Origin: Segnochrobactrum spirostomi
GTDB taxonomy: Bacteria; Pseudomonadota; Alphaproteobacteria; Rhizobiales; Segnochrobactraceae
NCBI RefSeq assembly: GCF_009600605.1
Contig: NZ_VWNA01000001.1
Coordinates: forward strand, 4,016,501-4,080,500
Reading direction: 5' to 3'
Length of the DNA stretch: 64,000 nucleotides
Shown: positions 36,321 to 45,086 of the stretch, piece by piece
Position numbering within the stretch: the first letter of the stretch is position 1
Layout of the letters: every line of letters starts with the position of its first letter
Notes under the pieces: model-generated
What the model was told of the DNA's origin: nothing
The model's input: the letters and a program-made list of their open reading frames with translations, nothing else
The model's database searches: none
Made by a program: the position numbers and the translations under genes

Positions 36321-36364
36321 TTGCGCGCTCCTCATCCCTTGACCGACATCGCAGGAACAGAACC

Positions 36365-36967
36365 ATGACAAGCATCGGCATCATCGGCGCGGGGCAGATC
36401 GGCAGCGCCATCGCTCGCGCCCTGGCTCACAAGGACATCGCGGCGACCATCGCCAACAGCCGCGGCCCCGAAAGCCTGCGGGACCTCCTTGCCGAGGTCG
36501 GGCCTGCCATCACGGGCGGCACTGTCGCAGAGGCCGCAACGAAAGACATCGTCTTCGTCGCGGTAAACTGGTCGCGCTTGGCGGGCCTGTTCGCCACCTT
36601 GCCCGATTTTGGCGGGCGGATTGTCGTCGATACCAACAATCCCATAGAGGCGCCGTTGTTCAAGCCGGTCGAGCTCGGCGGGGTCGCCTCATCAGAGGTG
36701 GTGGCAGGGCTGGCGCGCGGAGCGCGACTGGTCAAAGCCTTCAACCATCTGCAGCCCCAGCTCTTGTCCGGTGATCCGCAGAGCGAAGGCGGCAGACGCG
36801 TCCTGTTCTATTCCGGCGACAGTGCGGCGGCCAAGGCAGAGATCGGCGCGCTAATCGCCAGGCTTGACTTCGCCGGGATCGATCTGGGCTCACTCGCCGT
36901 CGGCGCACGCCTCGTCCAGTTTCCGGGCGGCGCGCTGGCTGCGCTCAACCTCGTCAAGTTTGGCTAA
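36365..36967 (+). CDS. NADPH-dependent F420-reductase-like Rossmann protein
   Basis: The 200-residue protein begins TSIGIIGAGQIGSAIARALAH, carries NSRGPE after the second strand (NADP type), and shares VNWSRLAGLFATLPDFGGRIVVDTNN and LVKAFNHLQPQLL with its neighbour at 31690. The two are equal in length and likely paralogues or parallel acquisitions, each behind an SDR and opposite a LysR gene. Confidence 0.82.
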   Translation: MTSIGIIGAGQIGSAIARALAHKDIAATIANSRGPESLRDLLAEVGPAITGGTVAEAATKDIVFVAVNWSRLAGLFATLPDFGGRIVVDTNNPIEAPLFKPVELGGVASSEVVAGLARGARLVKAFNHLQPQLLSGDPQSEGGRRVLFYSGDSAAAKAEIGALIARLDFAGIDLGSLAVGARLVQFPGGALAALNLVKFG

Positions 36968-36997
36968 CCTCCAGGCCATACACAAAAGGGATTCACC

Positions 36998-37399
36998 ATG
37001 ACCGGCGCCACAGCCACCAACCCGACCGTAGAACCGGACTATGACGCCCTGCTTCGCGCCAATCTCCAGCGCGTTTTCAACGAGCGTGACCCCGTGCGCC
37101 GCGACGCGGCGATCGCAGACCTCTATGTGGCTGATCCCATCATGTTCGAGCCGGACGCTATCGTGAGCGGGCGCCAGGCCATCTCGGATATCGCCGGAAA
37201 GCTCCTCGACAATTTCGGCCCTGACTTCACCTTTGTGCCGGAAGGCAACGGTCTGGGCCATCACGGCATGGGGATGCTACGCTGGCGTGCCGGAACACCC
37301 GGCAATCCCGCAATGGTCCTGGGCGCGGACACCGCAGAGATCATCGAAGGTCGCATTGCCCGGCTCTGGGTGTTGCTGGATCTCGCCCCGAGCACTTGA
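36998..37399 (+). CDS. SnoaL/NTF2-like protein
   Basis: The 133-residue protein fits the small cone-shaped NTF2-like fold: an N-terminal helix (YDALLRANLQRVFNERD), ADLYVADPIMFEPDAIVSGRQAIS and a terminal strand (ADTAEIIEGRIARLWVLLDL). Members are isomerases, cyclases or ligand-binding proteins. It follows the reductase gene by 30 bases in the same probable operon. Confidence 0.75.
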   Translation: MTGATATNPTVEPDYDALLRANLQRVFNERDPVRRDAAIADLYVADPIMFEPDAIVSGRQAISDIAGKLLDNFGPDFTFVPEGNGLGHHGMGMLRWRAGTPGNPAMVLGADTAEIIEGRIARLWVLLDLAPST

Positions 37400-37507
37400 A
37401 AAGTGCCCTGTCGAGAAGGGGATTTTCCATAATTTAGCTTAGCGGCTTAGAAGCTTGGCACCTGAAAGAACCATCCGTAAACGCCGAGAGCAGGCCGTCT
37501 TCTGTTA

Positions 37508-37542
37508 CGAGCTATCGCGCATCTCAGATGCGCGATAGCTCG
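37508..37542. repeat. 35-base perfect palindrome
   Basis: Arms CGAGCTATCGCGCATCT (37508-37524) and AGATGCGCGATAGCTCG (37526-37542) are exact inverted copies around a single C. It lies between convergent genes (NTF2-like and LysR). No T tract follows on either side, so it is not a standard terminator; it could be a bidirectional terminator, a factor-binding site or an element end. Confidence 0.85.
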
Positions 37543-37594
37543 CAGAGCGGGACGCGGTGCCCACTCTTAGGCCGAGATGGATCGGATCCTATCC

Positions 37595-38512
37595 TCAGTC
37601 CGCCGGAGGGAGCGAGGGCGATTCCTGCTGCCTCATCGCAGCCTCGATGAAATCAGCGAAGGCGCGGGCTTTGGCACTCGCCAGCCGTCCGGTCGGGAAG
37701 ACAGCCCACAGATCGACAGGCGGAAGCTCCCAGTCCTCGAGGACGCGGACGACGGCTCTGCTCTCAAGCTCAGGCGCAAACATCCAGTCGGAATTGATCG
37801 TCAGGCCCATGTCGGCGAGCACGGCAGCCCGAATTCCCTCGGCCGCACTGACCGTGACACGGCCGCGGAGCGCGACGGATGCTTCGGTGCCAGCCTTCCG
37901 GAACACCCAGGTGTTTTCGACTTGGCTGTAGATAATCGCTTCATGTGCCATGAGGTCGGCGGGCGCGGTCGGCAGCCCGGAACAGGCGAGATAGGCGGGC
38001 GTCGCGATGACGGATCGTCGACCCCGCGCGAGGCGCCGCGCGACGGCCGAGGAATCCGCCAACTGGCCCATCCGCAAGGACACGTCGATCGCTTCGGAAA
38101 CGAGGTCGATGACGCGGTCGTCGAGGACGATATCGATCGCGAGGTCAGGATGCCGAGCGAGAAATTCTGGCAGCCGTGGCACGACCAGAAGCCGGGCAAA
38201 CGTGGTCGCGGCCGAGACGCGGAGCCGTCCGGTCAGGCCCGCTCCCGCACCGCGCGCGTCCAGCTCCGCTTCGTCGGCTTCGTGGATCGCCATCTTGGCG
38301 CGCTCGTAAAACCGAAATCCCGCGTCTGTCGGCATGAGGCCGTGGGTCGAACGGGCGAGCAACCGCACCTGAAGCCGGTCCTCCAAATGCGCGATCGTTT
38401 TCGAGATCGCCGGTTGCCCCACCCCGAGCTGCCGGGCGGCTCCCGAAAAGGACCCCGTGTCCACCACGCGCACGAAGACCGCCATCGCCTGCAATCTGTC
38501 CATGGCACTCAT
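37595..38512 (-). CDS. LysR family transcriptional regulator
   Basis: The 305-residue regulator has MDRLQAMAVFVRVVDTGSFSGAARQLGVGQPAISKTIAHLEDRLQ as DNA-binding region and an effector domain (LTGRLRVSAATTFARLLVVPRLPEF). Starts at 38512 and 38503 are both possible; the second leaves the ATTCC-N5-GGAAT dyad fully upstream. It is divergent from the GST/crotonase/peroxiredoxin/SDR operon and likely controls it. Confidence 0.89.
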   Translation of the reverse strand: MSAMDRLQAMAVFVRVVDTGSFSGAARQLGVGQPAISKTIAHLEDRLQVRLLARSTHGLMPTDAGFRFYERAKMAIHEADEAELDARGAGAGLTGRLRVSAATTFARLLVVPRLPEFLARHPDLAIDIVLDDRVIDLVSEAIDVSLRMGQLADSSAVARRLARGRRSVIATPAYLACSGLPTAPADLMAHEAIIYSQVENTWVFRKAGTEASVALRGRVTVSAAEGIRAAVLADMGLTINSDWMFAPELESRAVVRVLEDWELPPVDLWAVFPTGRLASAKARAFADFIEAAMRQQESPSLPPAD

Positions 38513-38525
38513 TCCTTACGGGAAT
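38511..38525. promoter_or_regulatory. Candidate LysR operator
   Basis: ATTCC-TTACG-GGAAT is a perfect five-base inverted repeat with LysR-like spacing. It overlaps the first possible LysR start and lies about 90 bases upstream of the divergent GST gene. Confidence 0.45.
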
Positions 38526-38615
38526 AATAGATATCGACGTCACGTCTCTGCCGCAAGGTTACTGGAATGGTCATAGCTGTTCTCGCCGGACGCGGATTGT
38601 CCGATAGAGGTAGAG

Positions 38616-39248
38616 ATGATCGAAGTTTACGCCTTCGCGACACCCAACAGCGTCAAGATTCCGATCGCATTGGAGGAGATGGGGCTCGCCTATACGCTGA
38701 GGTCGGTCAACGTCCGCAACGACGAGCAGAAGACCGCCAAGTTCCTTTCTCTCAACCCGAACGGCAAGGTGCCGGTCCTGATCGATGATGTGGACGGCGA
38801 GCGGTTCGTCCTGACGGAAAGCGCGGCCATCCTCATCTATTTGGCGGAGAAGACCAACGAACTTCTACCGGATGATCGAGCCACTCGGGCGCGGGTCTTC
38901 GAGCAGCTCTTCCTTCATGCTTCCGGCTTGAGCCCCGCCTTCGGGAATGCCGGCTTCTTCAAGCGCTCGTCACCGGAACCTCAGCCCCTTGCCGAGGCCC
39001 GCTTTCGCGGCGAGGCGGTGCGCCTCCTCGGTCTCCTCGACATGAAGCTAGCCAATCAGGCCTTCACGGCTGGCGACGACTTCACGATCGCCGACATCGC
39101 GCATTTCGGCTGGCTGTGGCGCCGCCAATTTCCCGGCCTGACGTTGGACGACACTCCGAACCTTTCCCGCTGGTACGACGACATCGCGGCGCGCCCCGCG
39201 GTCAAGCGCGCGATTTCGCGCGTCGAGGGCCTCGCGCCGACCATCTGA
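38616..39248 (+). CDS. Glutathione S-transferase
   Basis: The 210-residue protein has a thioredoxin-like N-domain (MIEVYAFATPNSVKIPIALEEMG, LNPNGKVPVLIDD, then LTESAAILIYLAEK for glutathione binding) and a helical C-domain with FTIADIAHFGWLWR. Related to Ure2p/GST-like (Nu) proteins. First gene of an operon with a crotonase, a peroxiredoxin-like protein and an SDR, opposite a LysR gene. Confidence 0.9.
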   Translation: MIEVYAFATPNSVKIPIALEEMGLAYTLRSVNVRNDEQKTAKFLSLNPNGKVPVLIDDVDGERFVLTESAAILIYLAEKTNELLPDDRATRARVFEQLFLHASGLSPAFGNAGFFKRSSPEPQPLAEARFRGEAVRLLGLLDMKLANQAFTAGDDFTIADIAHFGWLWRRQFPGLTLDDTPNLSRWYDDIAARPAVKRAISRVEGLAPTI

Positions 39249-39284
39249 TCCGATCGCCTTTTCAAGGACAACAGGAGAACCGTC

Positions 39285-40055
39285 ATGTCCCGTTTCGACA
39301 GTTACAAGAACGCTTTCGCCAATGCCCGGTTGACCCGCTCCGAAAGCGGCGTGCTCGAGGTCGCCTTGCACACAGACGGCGGCAAGCTCGTGTTCAATGG
39401 CCACACCCACGAACAGTTCGTCGATCTCTTCCATGAGATCGGCTCCGACGCCGACAACCGTGTCGTCATCCTGACCGGCTCCGACGATGCCTTCATGGAC
39501 GCAATTAGTCCTGAGGGCTTCGATTTCTTCTCCCCTCGCGGCTATGATAAGATCTATCGCGAGGGCAAGAAAGTCCTCATGAACATACTCGACATCGAGG
39601 TGCCGCTGATTGCCGCGCTGAACGGCCCGGTTCTCCTTCATTCTGAGTATGCGTTGCTTTCCGACATCGTGTTGGCGACGCCGGAGACCGTCTTTCAGGA
39701 TAAGCCGCATTTCGACTTCGGCATCGTGCCCGGCGATGGTGTCAATCTGCTGTGGCCCGAAGTAATCGGCAGCATCCGCGGACGCTACTTCATCCTGACT
39801 CGACAAATCCTCGACGCCCCGACCGCCAAGGAATGGGGGGTGGTGAACGAAGTGGTGCCCGCGGACAAGTTGCTTGGCCGAGCCCACGAGATTGCAGAAG
39901 GCCTTGCCGCTCTCCCGCCGCTGACAAGCCGGTACACCCGCATCGCGCTGACGCAGAAGCTGCGCCGGATCATCGACGAAGGGGCCGGCTATGGCCTCGC
40001 CCTCGAAGGCATCAGCGCCGCCGAGGTTGCTCGCGCCATGGCGGCCCATGGCTGA
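39285..40055 (+). CDS. Crotonase-fold hydrolase, 6-oxocamphor hydrolase-like
   Basis: The 256-residue crotonase-superfamily protein resembles 6-oxocamphor hydrolase, a retro-Claisenase that cleaves a C-C bond in cyclic beta-diketones. The key residues keep their spacing: His in VLLHSEYALL, a second His 23 residues later in DKPHFDFGIVPGD, and an Asp nine residues after that, matching His122, His145 and Asp154 of the camphor enzyme. IRGRYFILTRQILDA and WGVVNEVVP are crotonase features. The usual CoA-handling sequence is not obvious. It likely acts on a diketone in a ring-cleavage route. Confidence 0.75.
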   Translation: MSRFDSYKNAFANARLTRSESGVLEVALHTDGGKLVFNGHTHEQFVDLFHEIGSDADNRVVILTGSDDAFMDAISPEGFDFFSPRGYDKIYREGKKVLMNILDIEVPLIAALNGPVLLHSEYALLSDIVLATPETVFQDKPHFDFGIVPGDGVNLLWPEVIGSIRGRYFILTRQILDAPTAKEWGVVNEVVPADKLLGRAHEIAEGLAALPPLTSRYTRIALTQKLRRIIDEGAGYGLALEGISAAEVARAMAAHG

Positions 40056-40103
40056 TCGTCCCGCACGCGATCCATCGAACCGAAACTCCCGTGGAGGAAG
40101 ATT

Positions 40104-40778
40104 GTGACCCTGCAATCCAAGCTCGATGCCTTCAAGACCGATTTCGAAGCAGGCAAACCACCGTACAACGTTCCCCCTTCCGTCATCGAGACGATGCACC
40201 GCGCCACGGCCGAGCTAATCGAGTCCGGCATCGCTCGACATGCGCTGAAGGCGGGCGACGAGTTGCCGGCCTTCGGGTTGTCCGACCCCGAGGGCAATAT
40301 GGTTTCGTCCGGCGACCTTCTTTCCAGCGGTCCGTTGGTCATCAGCTTCTATCGCGGCGTGTGGTGTCCCTACTGCAATATGGAGCTCCAGGCGCTGCAG
40401 GAGGCACTGCCGCAGTTCAGGCAACTCGGAGCGAGCCTTGTCGCGATCTCGCCCCAGAACGCGGCGAACAGCCGGAAATCCGTGCGGCAAAACAGCCTCT
40501 CGTTCCCGATCCTCTCCGACCCGCAGAACGCCGTCGCTGCCACGTTCGGTCTGCGGTTCGAACTGCCGGATTATCTGATCGATCTCTACACGACACTGAA
40601 GAACGACCTGCCCGCGTTCAACGGCGACACGAGCTGGACTTTGCCTATGCCGGCCCGCTTCGTCGTCGGCCAGGACGGCGTCATCCTCTACGCCGAGGTG
40701 AACCCAGATTATACCCGCCGCCCGGAGCCAGACGACATGCTGCCGGCGCTGCGTCGTGCAGCTCGCTCCGCCGCCTGA
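40104..40778 (+). CDS. Peroxiredoxin-like (AhpC/TSA) protein
   Basis: The 224-residue protein has a thioredoxin-fold domain with FYRGVWCPYCNMELQAL (peroxidatic and CxxC-type cysteines), the strand LVAISPQNA and a late Cys-free C-terminus. It fits peroxiredoxin-like AhpC/TSA proteins that reduce hydroperoxides. It shares an operon with the GST and the retro-Claisenase-like gene, which suggests handling of reactive or oxidised carbonyl compounds. Confidence 0.84.
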   Translation: MTLQSKLDAFKTDFEAGKPPYNVPPSVIETMHRATAELIESGIARHALKAGDELPAFGLSDPEGNMVSSGDLLSSGPLVISFYRGVWCPYCNMELQALQEALPQFRQLGASLVAISPQNAANSRKSVRQNSLSFPILSDPQNAVAATFGLRFELPDYLIDLYTTLKNDLPAFNGDTSWTLPMPARFVVGQDGVILYAEVNPDYTRRPEPDDMLPALRRAARSAA

Positions 40779-40830
40779 TCGCCCCTCGGTCTGAAGACCC
40801 CGCCCGATGGGGCGGGGTCGAAGGAATGCC

Positions 40831-41544
40831 ATGAAGAGAACCTTCCTGATCACCGGTGCCAGCAAGGGCATCGGCCTCGCCCTGGCGCACCGCCTCGCAA
40901 AGCAGGGGCACCGGATTCTCGGGATCGCCCGCAACCGGTCCGACGGATTCCCCGGTGAGCTCCATCCCCTGGATCTCGGCGATCCGGGCTCCGGCATCAG
41001 GCTCGCAGCGATCATCCGCGACGCTGAGGTCGACGGCGTCGTCAACAATGTGGGCCTGGTGCGGGCCGCGCCCGTCGGCGACATCGCGGTCGCGACACTC
41101 GATGAGGTCATGCGCGTCAACCTGCATCCGGCGCTCATTGCGGCACAGGCCGCCCTCCCGGGCATGCGCATGCGTGGCTGGGGACGGATCGTCAACATCT
41201 CTAGCCTCACGGTTCTGGGCAGCGTCCAGCGCACGAGCTATGCGGCGGCCAAGGCCGCCCTCGTGAGCTTCACGCGGAGCTGGGCGCTGGAACTTGCAGC
41301 GACGGGCATCACGGTGAACGCTGTTTCACCGGGACCGACCGAGACCGAGCTTTTCAGGGCGAACAACGCGCCGGGGAGCGAGGGGGAGGCCCGCTATCTC
41401 GCGGGCGTTCCCATGTGCCGGTTCGGTCAGCCGGAGGAAATCGCTGCGGCGATCGCCTTTCTTCTGTCGGATGAGGCCTCGTTCATGACCGGCCAGACCC
41501 TGCACGTGGATGGTGGGGCTTCGATCGGCAAGCTGTCCCTCTGA
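40831..41544 (+). CDS. Short-chain dehydrogenase/reductase
   Basis: The 237-residue SDR begins MKRTFLITGASKGIGLALAHRL, has VVNNVGLV in place of NNAG, catalytic NISSLTV...[12 protein letters not shown] and the C-terminal VDGGASIGKL. It starts at 40831 after an AAGGA site. It is the last gene of the LysR-linked GST/crotonase/peroxiredoxin operon and may reduce or oxidise the diketone or its cleavage product. Confidence 0.88.
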   Translation: MKRTFLITGASKGIGLALAHRLAKQGHRILGIARNRSDGFPGELHPLDLGDPGSGIRLAAIIRDAEVDGVVNNVGLVRAAPVGDIAVATLDEVMRVNLHPALIAAQAALPGMRMRGWGRIVNISSLTVLGSVQRTSYAAAKAALVSFTRSWALELAATGITVNAVSPGPTETELFRANNAPGSEGEARYLAGVPMCRFGQPEEIAAAIAFLLSDEASFMTGQTLHVDGGASIGKLSL

Positions 41545-41574
41545 GATCGCCGCGCGCAATCGCCCTGCGACGGC

Positions 41575-42066
41575 TCACGCCGTTCCGCCGCCGGCGACAG
41601 CGGCCTCGAGCGTGGCGATGTCGATCTTGCGCATCGTCATCATGGCGCGGAAGGCGCGTTGCGCCGTCTCAGGGTCGTTTGATCCCACGAAGTCGAGCAG
41701 GCGGCGGGGGGTGATTTGCCAGGAAAAGCCCCAGCGGTCCTTGCACCAGCCACACGCACTCTCGGCGCCGCCGCCGTCGACGATCGCGCTCCAGTAGCGG
41801 TCGGTCTCGTCCTGGCTCTCGGTCACGACCATGAAGCTCACCGACTCGTTGGCCTTGAACACCGGGCCACCGTTGAGGCCGACGAAGCGCCGGCCGAGAA
41901 CGGTGAACTCGACGGTCAGTTCGGTGCCCCGCCGTCCGTCCGGAAAGTCGTCCGGGGCGATGGTGACCCGGCCGACATGGCTGTCGGGGAAGGTCGCCGC
42001 GTAGAAGTGGGCCGCCTTGGCGGCTTCGCCGTGGTCGTACCACAGGCAGGTCACGAGCTCGGTCAT
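41575..42066 (-). CDS. VOC superfamily protein, PhnB/3-demethylubiquinone methyltransferase-like
   Basis: The 163-residue protein fits the paired beta-alpha-beta-beta-beta vicinal oxygen chelate fold: [26 protein letters not shown], then [37 protein letters not shown] and a C-terminal [14 protein letters not shown]. Such proteins are annotated as PhnB-like; enzymatic role unclear. It is next to an SRPBCC/AHSA1 gene and a TetR gene, a frequent trio. Confidence 0.82.
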   Translation of the reverse strand: MTELVTCLWYDHGEAAKAAHFYAATFPDSHVGRVTIAPDDFPDGRRGTELTVEFTVLGRRFVGLNGGPVFKANESVSFMVVTESQDETDRYWSAIVDGGGAESACGWCKDRWGFSWQITPRRLLDFVGSNDPETAQRAFRAMMTMRKIDIATLEAAVAGGGTA

Positions 42067-42117
42067 CGTCTTATTCCTCCCATCTTATCGTTGTGATTTC
42101 TGCACGGGCCGAGGCGC

Positions 42118-42561
42118 TTATGGCCGGAGCTCGGGCTCGACGAGTTTCGCGAGCTTCTGCAGGCTTTCCTGCCAGCCGAGATAGCAGGCCACCGCCGGGA
42201 TCGCGTCCGGGATGCCTGCCTGCTCGATGGTCATTTCGGTGCCGACCGAGACGGCCTTCAAGGTCACGGTCACCGTCATCTCACCCGGCAGGTGCGGGTC
42301 GTCGAAACGGTCTGTGTAGACGAGCCGCGCGCCCGGCACGAGCTCGCGATAATCGCCGCCGAAGGCATGGCGTTCGCCGGTGGTGAAGTTGCGGAACGAC
42401 AGCCGATGCCTGCCGCCGACCGTCGCGTTCATCTCGTGAACGGTGCAGACGAAACCGTAGGGCGGTAGCCAGGCGGTGAGGGCGTCCGGCTCGACGAAAG
42501 CCCGGTAGACCTTCTCCGGAGCCGCCGCGAGGACGCGGTGCAGGTGGAGGGTGTTCGGCAT
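42118..42561 (-). CDS. SRPBCC (AHSA1-type) domain protein
   Basis: The 147-residue START-like protein begins HLHRVLAAAPEKVYRAFVEPDALTAWLPPYGF and shows MNATVGGRHRLSFRNF and a C-terminal CYLGWQESLQKLAKLVEPE helix, typical of AHSA1-like ligand-binding proteins. It is cotranscribed with the upstream TetR gene (33 bases apart) and a downstream VOC gene. Ligand unknown. Confidence 0.85.
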   Translation of the reverse strand: MPNTLHLHRVLAAAPEKVYRAFVEPDALTAWLPPYGFVCTVHEMNATVGGRHRLSFRNFTTGERHAFGGDYRELVPGARLVYTDRFDDPHLPGEMTVTVTLKAVSVGTEMTIEQAGIPDAIPAVACYLGWQESLQKLAKLVEPELRP

Positions 42562-42594
42562 CTCGTGGTCCCTTCTTGCTTGTTTTGGGGATGC

Positions 42595-43203
42595 TCAGGG
42601 CCGGTCGGGGCGGAAGAGGAGCGTCAGGTAGCGGCGCAGATGGTCGATGCTGTCGGCGGCGACCGCAGTGCCGCCCGTCGCCTTGGCGAGCACGAAGGCG
42701 CCCTGGAGGACGGCCTGGGTGTGCAAGGCGAGGCTCTCCGCGCTCCAATCGCCGGCGACGCCGTAGCGCGTCATGGCGGCACGGATGTCGGGCTCGAGGG
42801 TCGCGGCGTGGCCCGCGATGTTGCGGGTGCAGGCGGCAACGATCTCCGGGCGGGTGTCGTAGGCCTCCTGGGTGATGGTGCCGGCGAAACAGGTGACGTC
42901 GGCGAGCTCGCCCGCGAGCAGCGCCTTGCGCAGATCGAGATAGGCGATCAGGCGGTCGAGCGGGTCTTCGAGATCGTGATAGGGCGCCTGCGCGAAGAGG
43001 CTGCCGGTCATCGCGTCCCAATGGCCGACCGCAGCGAGGATCAGGTCGTCCTTGCTCTTGAAGTGGTGGAAGAAGCTGCCCTTGGTGACGCCGGCCTCGG
43101 CGCACAGATCCTCGACGCGCGTCGCCGTATAGCCCTTGGCCCGCACGACCTTTAGGGCCGCGTCGAGAAGCTTGGTCTTCGAGTCGTGCCGCTTTTCGAG
43201 CAT
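42595..43203 (-). CDS. TetR family transcriptional regulator
   Basis: The 202-residue repressor-like protein has KTKLLDAALKVVRAKGYTATRVEDLCAEAGVTKGSFFHHFKSKDDL as DNA-binding part and a divergent helical ligand domain. The start at 43203 (MLEKRHD) has GGTGG five bases upstream; an ATG at 43215 falls inside the operator. It is first in an operon with the SRPBCC and VOC genes and probably represses itself via the dyad just upstream. Confidence 0.88.
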   Translation of the reverse strand: MLEKRHDSKTKLLDAALKVVRAKGYTATRVEDLCAEAGVTKGSFFHHFKSKDDLILAAVGHWDAMTGSLFAQAPYHDLEDPLDRLIAYLDLRKALLAGELADVTCFAGTITQEAYDTRPEIVAACTRNIAGHAATLEPDIRAAMTRYGVAGDWSAESLALHTQAVLQGAFVLAKATGGTAVAADSIDHLRRYLTLLFRPDRP

Positions 43204-43213
43204 GAACGCCACC

Positions 43214-43255
43214 ATACCGACTGGTAGGTACAATCACGTACCGACCAATCGGTAT
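43214..43255. promoter_or_regulatory. Large TetR operator (18-base arms)
   Basis: Two 18-base arms (43214-43231 and 43238-43255) are inverted copies with two mismatches across a six-base spacer, directly upstream of the TetR start. The right arm contains GACCAATCGGT, which recurs at the other TetR gene near 47880. Confidence 0.65.
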
Positions 43256-43350
43256 GACGTCAAGGCGATCGGGGAGGTGCGGCGATGGCGGGGCGTCACC
43301 GTCGCTCGACGGTGGAGGGGCGTGAGGGCGCACCGCGAGCCGAGGGCGGC

Positions 43351-44385
43351 CTATGCGGCGGCGTCTCGCAATCCGCTCTCCGTCGTCGCGCCCGGGGCGA
43401 CCGCGGGCACGAGGTCGAGGCCCAGCTTGCGGAGCATCGCGAAGTCCCGATCGTGGTCGGGGTTTCGCGTGGTCAGGAGAACGCTGCCGAGAAAGAGCGA
43501 GTTCGCGCCGGCCAGGAAGCAGAGCGCCTGCAATTCCTCGCTCATGCCCGTTCGGCCCGCGGAGAGGCGCACGATGCTGCGGGGCATCAGGATCCGGGCG
43601 ACGGCGATCAGGCGGACGAATGCGATCGGATCGGGCGGCTCGGCCGTCTCCGCCACGGGAACGCCGCTGACCACGCTCCACTGGTTGATCGGCACGCTTT
43701 CCGGATGCGGATCGAGGCCGGCCAGGAGGTGCAGGAGGCCGAGCCGGTCCGACGGCTGTTCGCCCATCCCGACGATGCCGCCGCAGCAGAGCTTGATCCC
43801 CGCCGCGCGAACCCGCTCGATGGTCTCGAGCCGGTCTTCGAGGGTCCGCGTGGTGATGATGCGGCCGTAATGCTCCGGCGAGGTATCGACATTGTGGCTG
43901 TAATAATCGAGTCCGGCCTGCTTCAGACGGTCGGCCTGAGGATCGGTCAGCATGCCGAGGGTGACGCAGGTTTCCAGGCCGAGGTCGCGCACGCGCTCGA
44001 TCATGGTGCAGACCTTGTCGATGTCGCGGTCCTTCGGGCTGCGCCACGCCGCGCCCATGCAGAAGCGGGACGCCCCGGCGTCCCGGGCGGCGCGGGCTGC
44101 CGTCACCACCGCCTCGATCTCCATCAGCTTGGAGGCCTTGATGCCGGTGTCGTAGCGCGCACTTTGCGAGCAATAGCCGCAATCTTCCGGGCAGCCGCCG
44201 GTCTTGATGCTGAGGAGGCTCGCGGCCTCGATCTGCGCCGGGTTGAAGAAGCGCCGGTGAACCGTCTGCGCCCGATAGAGAAGGTCGGGCAGCGGGAGGT
44301 CGTGGATCGCCTGGATCTCGTCGCGGCTCCAATCGGTGCGGATGTCGTCGTCGGCATCGCGGCCGGCCGGGTGCGATACGCTCAT
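43351..44385 (-). CDS. bioB: Biotin synthase
   Basis: The 344-residue radical-SAM enzyme inserts sulfur into dethiobiotin. It shows [17 protein letters not shown], whose Cx3Cx2C holds the [4Fe-4S] cluster, plus [13 protein letters not shown] and the Arg-containing [12 protein letters not shown] near the second cluster. The start at 44385 overlaps the bioY stop by ATGA, so synthesis and uptake genes are coupled. Both stand divergent from the GntR-type regulator with BioR-like boxes. Confidence 0.95.
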   Translation of the reverse strand: MSVSHPAGRDADDDIRTDWSRDEIQAIHDLPLPDLLYRAQTVHRRFFNPAQIEAASLLSIKTGGCPEDCGYCSQSARYDTGIKASKLMEIEAVVTAARAARDAGASRFCMGAAWRSPKDRDIDKVCTMIERVRDLGLETCVTLGMLTDPQADRLKQAGLDYYSHNVDTSPEHYGRIITTRTLEDRLETIERVRAAGIKLCCGGIVGMGEQPSDRLGLLHLLAGLDPHPESVPINQWSVVSGVPVAETAEPPDPIAFVRLIAVARILMPRSIVRLSAGRTGMSEELQALCFLAGANSLFLGSVLLTTRNPDHDRDFAMLRKLGLDLVPAVAPGATTESGLRDAAA

Positions 44386-44966
44386 CGCACCCTCCGGGCG
44401 ACACCCTTGACGGCGAGGCACGTGGCGGCGGCGAGCGCGACCTTGACGATGTCACCGGGTAGGAACGGCAGCACGCCGACGGAGAGGACCTTGGACAGAC
44501 CGACGAACGGCACGAGCCACAGGCTGCCGAGCAGATAGACGACGGAGAGACCGGCGAGCATCGGGGCGATCATCCGCCAGGAGTGCCCGAGGCTGCGCCG
44601 CTCGATCCAGGTGCCGGCGAGGAAGGCCGCCACGGCGAAGCCGGCGAGATAACCGCCGGTCGGGCCGGCGAGATAGGCGAGCCCTGCGCCGTTGTGGGAG
44701 AACACCGGCAGACCGAGCGCGCCCTCGGCGAGATAGGTGAGGACCATCAGACCGGCGACCCGTCCGCCGAACAGGCCGGCGAGAAGGAACGTGCCGAAGA
44801 CGTGCAGGGTCATCGGCACCGGCCAGAACGGGATCGTCACCTTGGCGCAGAGCACCATGACGAGGCTACCGGCGAGGAGGCGGACGGGGAGGGGCAGCGC
44901 GCCGAGGCCGGTGCGTGGGGCGACGACCGGCGCAGGTGCAGCCGGCGGATTGTCCAGAGCGTTCAT
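44382..44966 (-). CDS. bioY: Biotin transporter substrate-specificity component BioY
   Basis: The 194-residue membrane protein has about six hydrophobic segments and BioY family features: [33 protein letters not shown] and [18 protein letters not shown]. BioY binds biotin with high affinity and works alone or with an ECF energy module. First gene of the bioYB unit; a BioR-like box lies 40 bases before its start. Confidence 0.93.
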   Translation of the reverse strand: MNALDNPPAAPAPVVAPRTGLGALPLPVRLLAGSLVMVLCAKVTIPFWPVPMTLHVFGTFLLAGLFGGRVAGLMVLTYLAEGALGLPVFSHNGAGLAYLAGPTGGYLAGFAVAAFLAGTWIERRSLGHSWRMIAPMLAGLSVVYLLGSLWLVPFVGLSKVLSVGVLPFLPGDIVKVALAAATCLAVKGVARRVR

Positions 44967-45005
44967 CAGGCTCTCACGTGTGAACAGGGATGATCGCGGT
45001 GGAAA

Positions 45006-45015
45006 TTATCTATGA
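45006..45015. promoter_or_regulatory. BioR-like box upstream of bioY
   Basis: TTATCTATGA matches the alphaproteobacterial BioR box (TTATMKATAA) at nine of ten positions, between bioY and the divergent regulator gene. Confidence 0.75.
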
Positions 45016-45076
45016 TTCCGTCCGCACAAGAACGCTAGCAAGCCCTGGACGGCCGTGCACGTTCTAATCTAATAGA

Positions 45077-45086
45077 TTATCTATGA
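45077..45086. promoter_or_regulatory. BioR-like box overlapping regulator start
   Basis: A second identical TTATCTATGA includes the ATG of the regulator gene (45083). An adjoining 15-base palindrome TAATCTAATAGATTA (45065-45079) overlaps it by three bases. Placement implies autorepression at or near transcription start. Confidence 0.75.
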
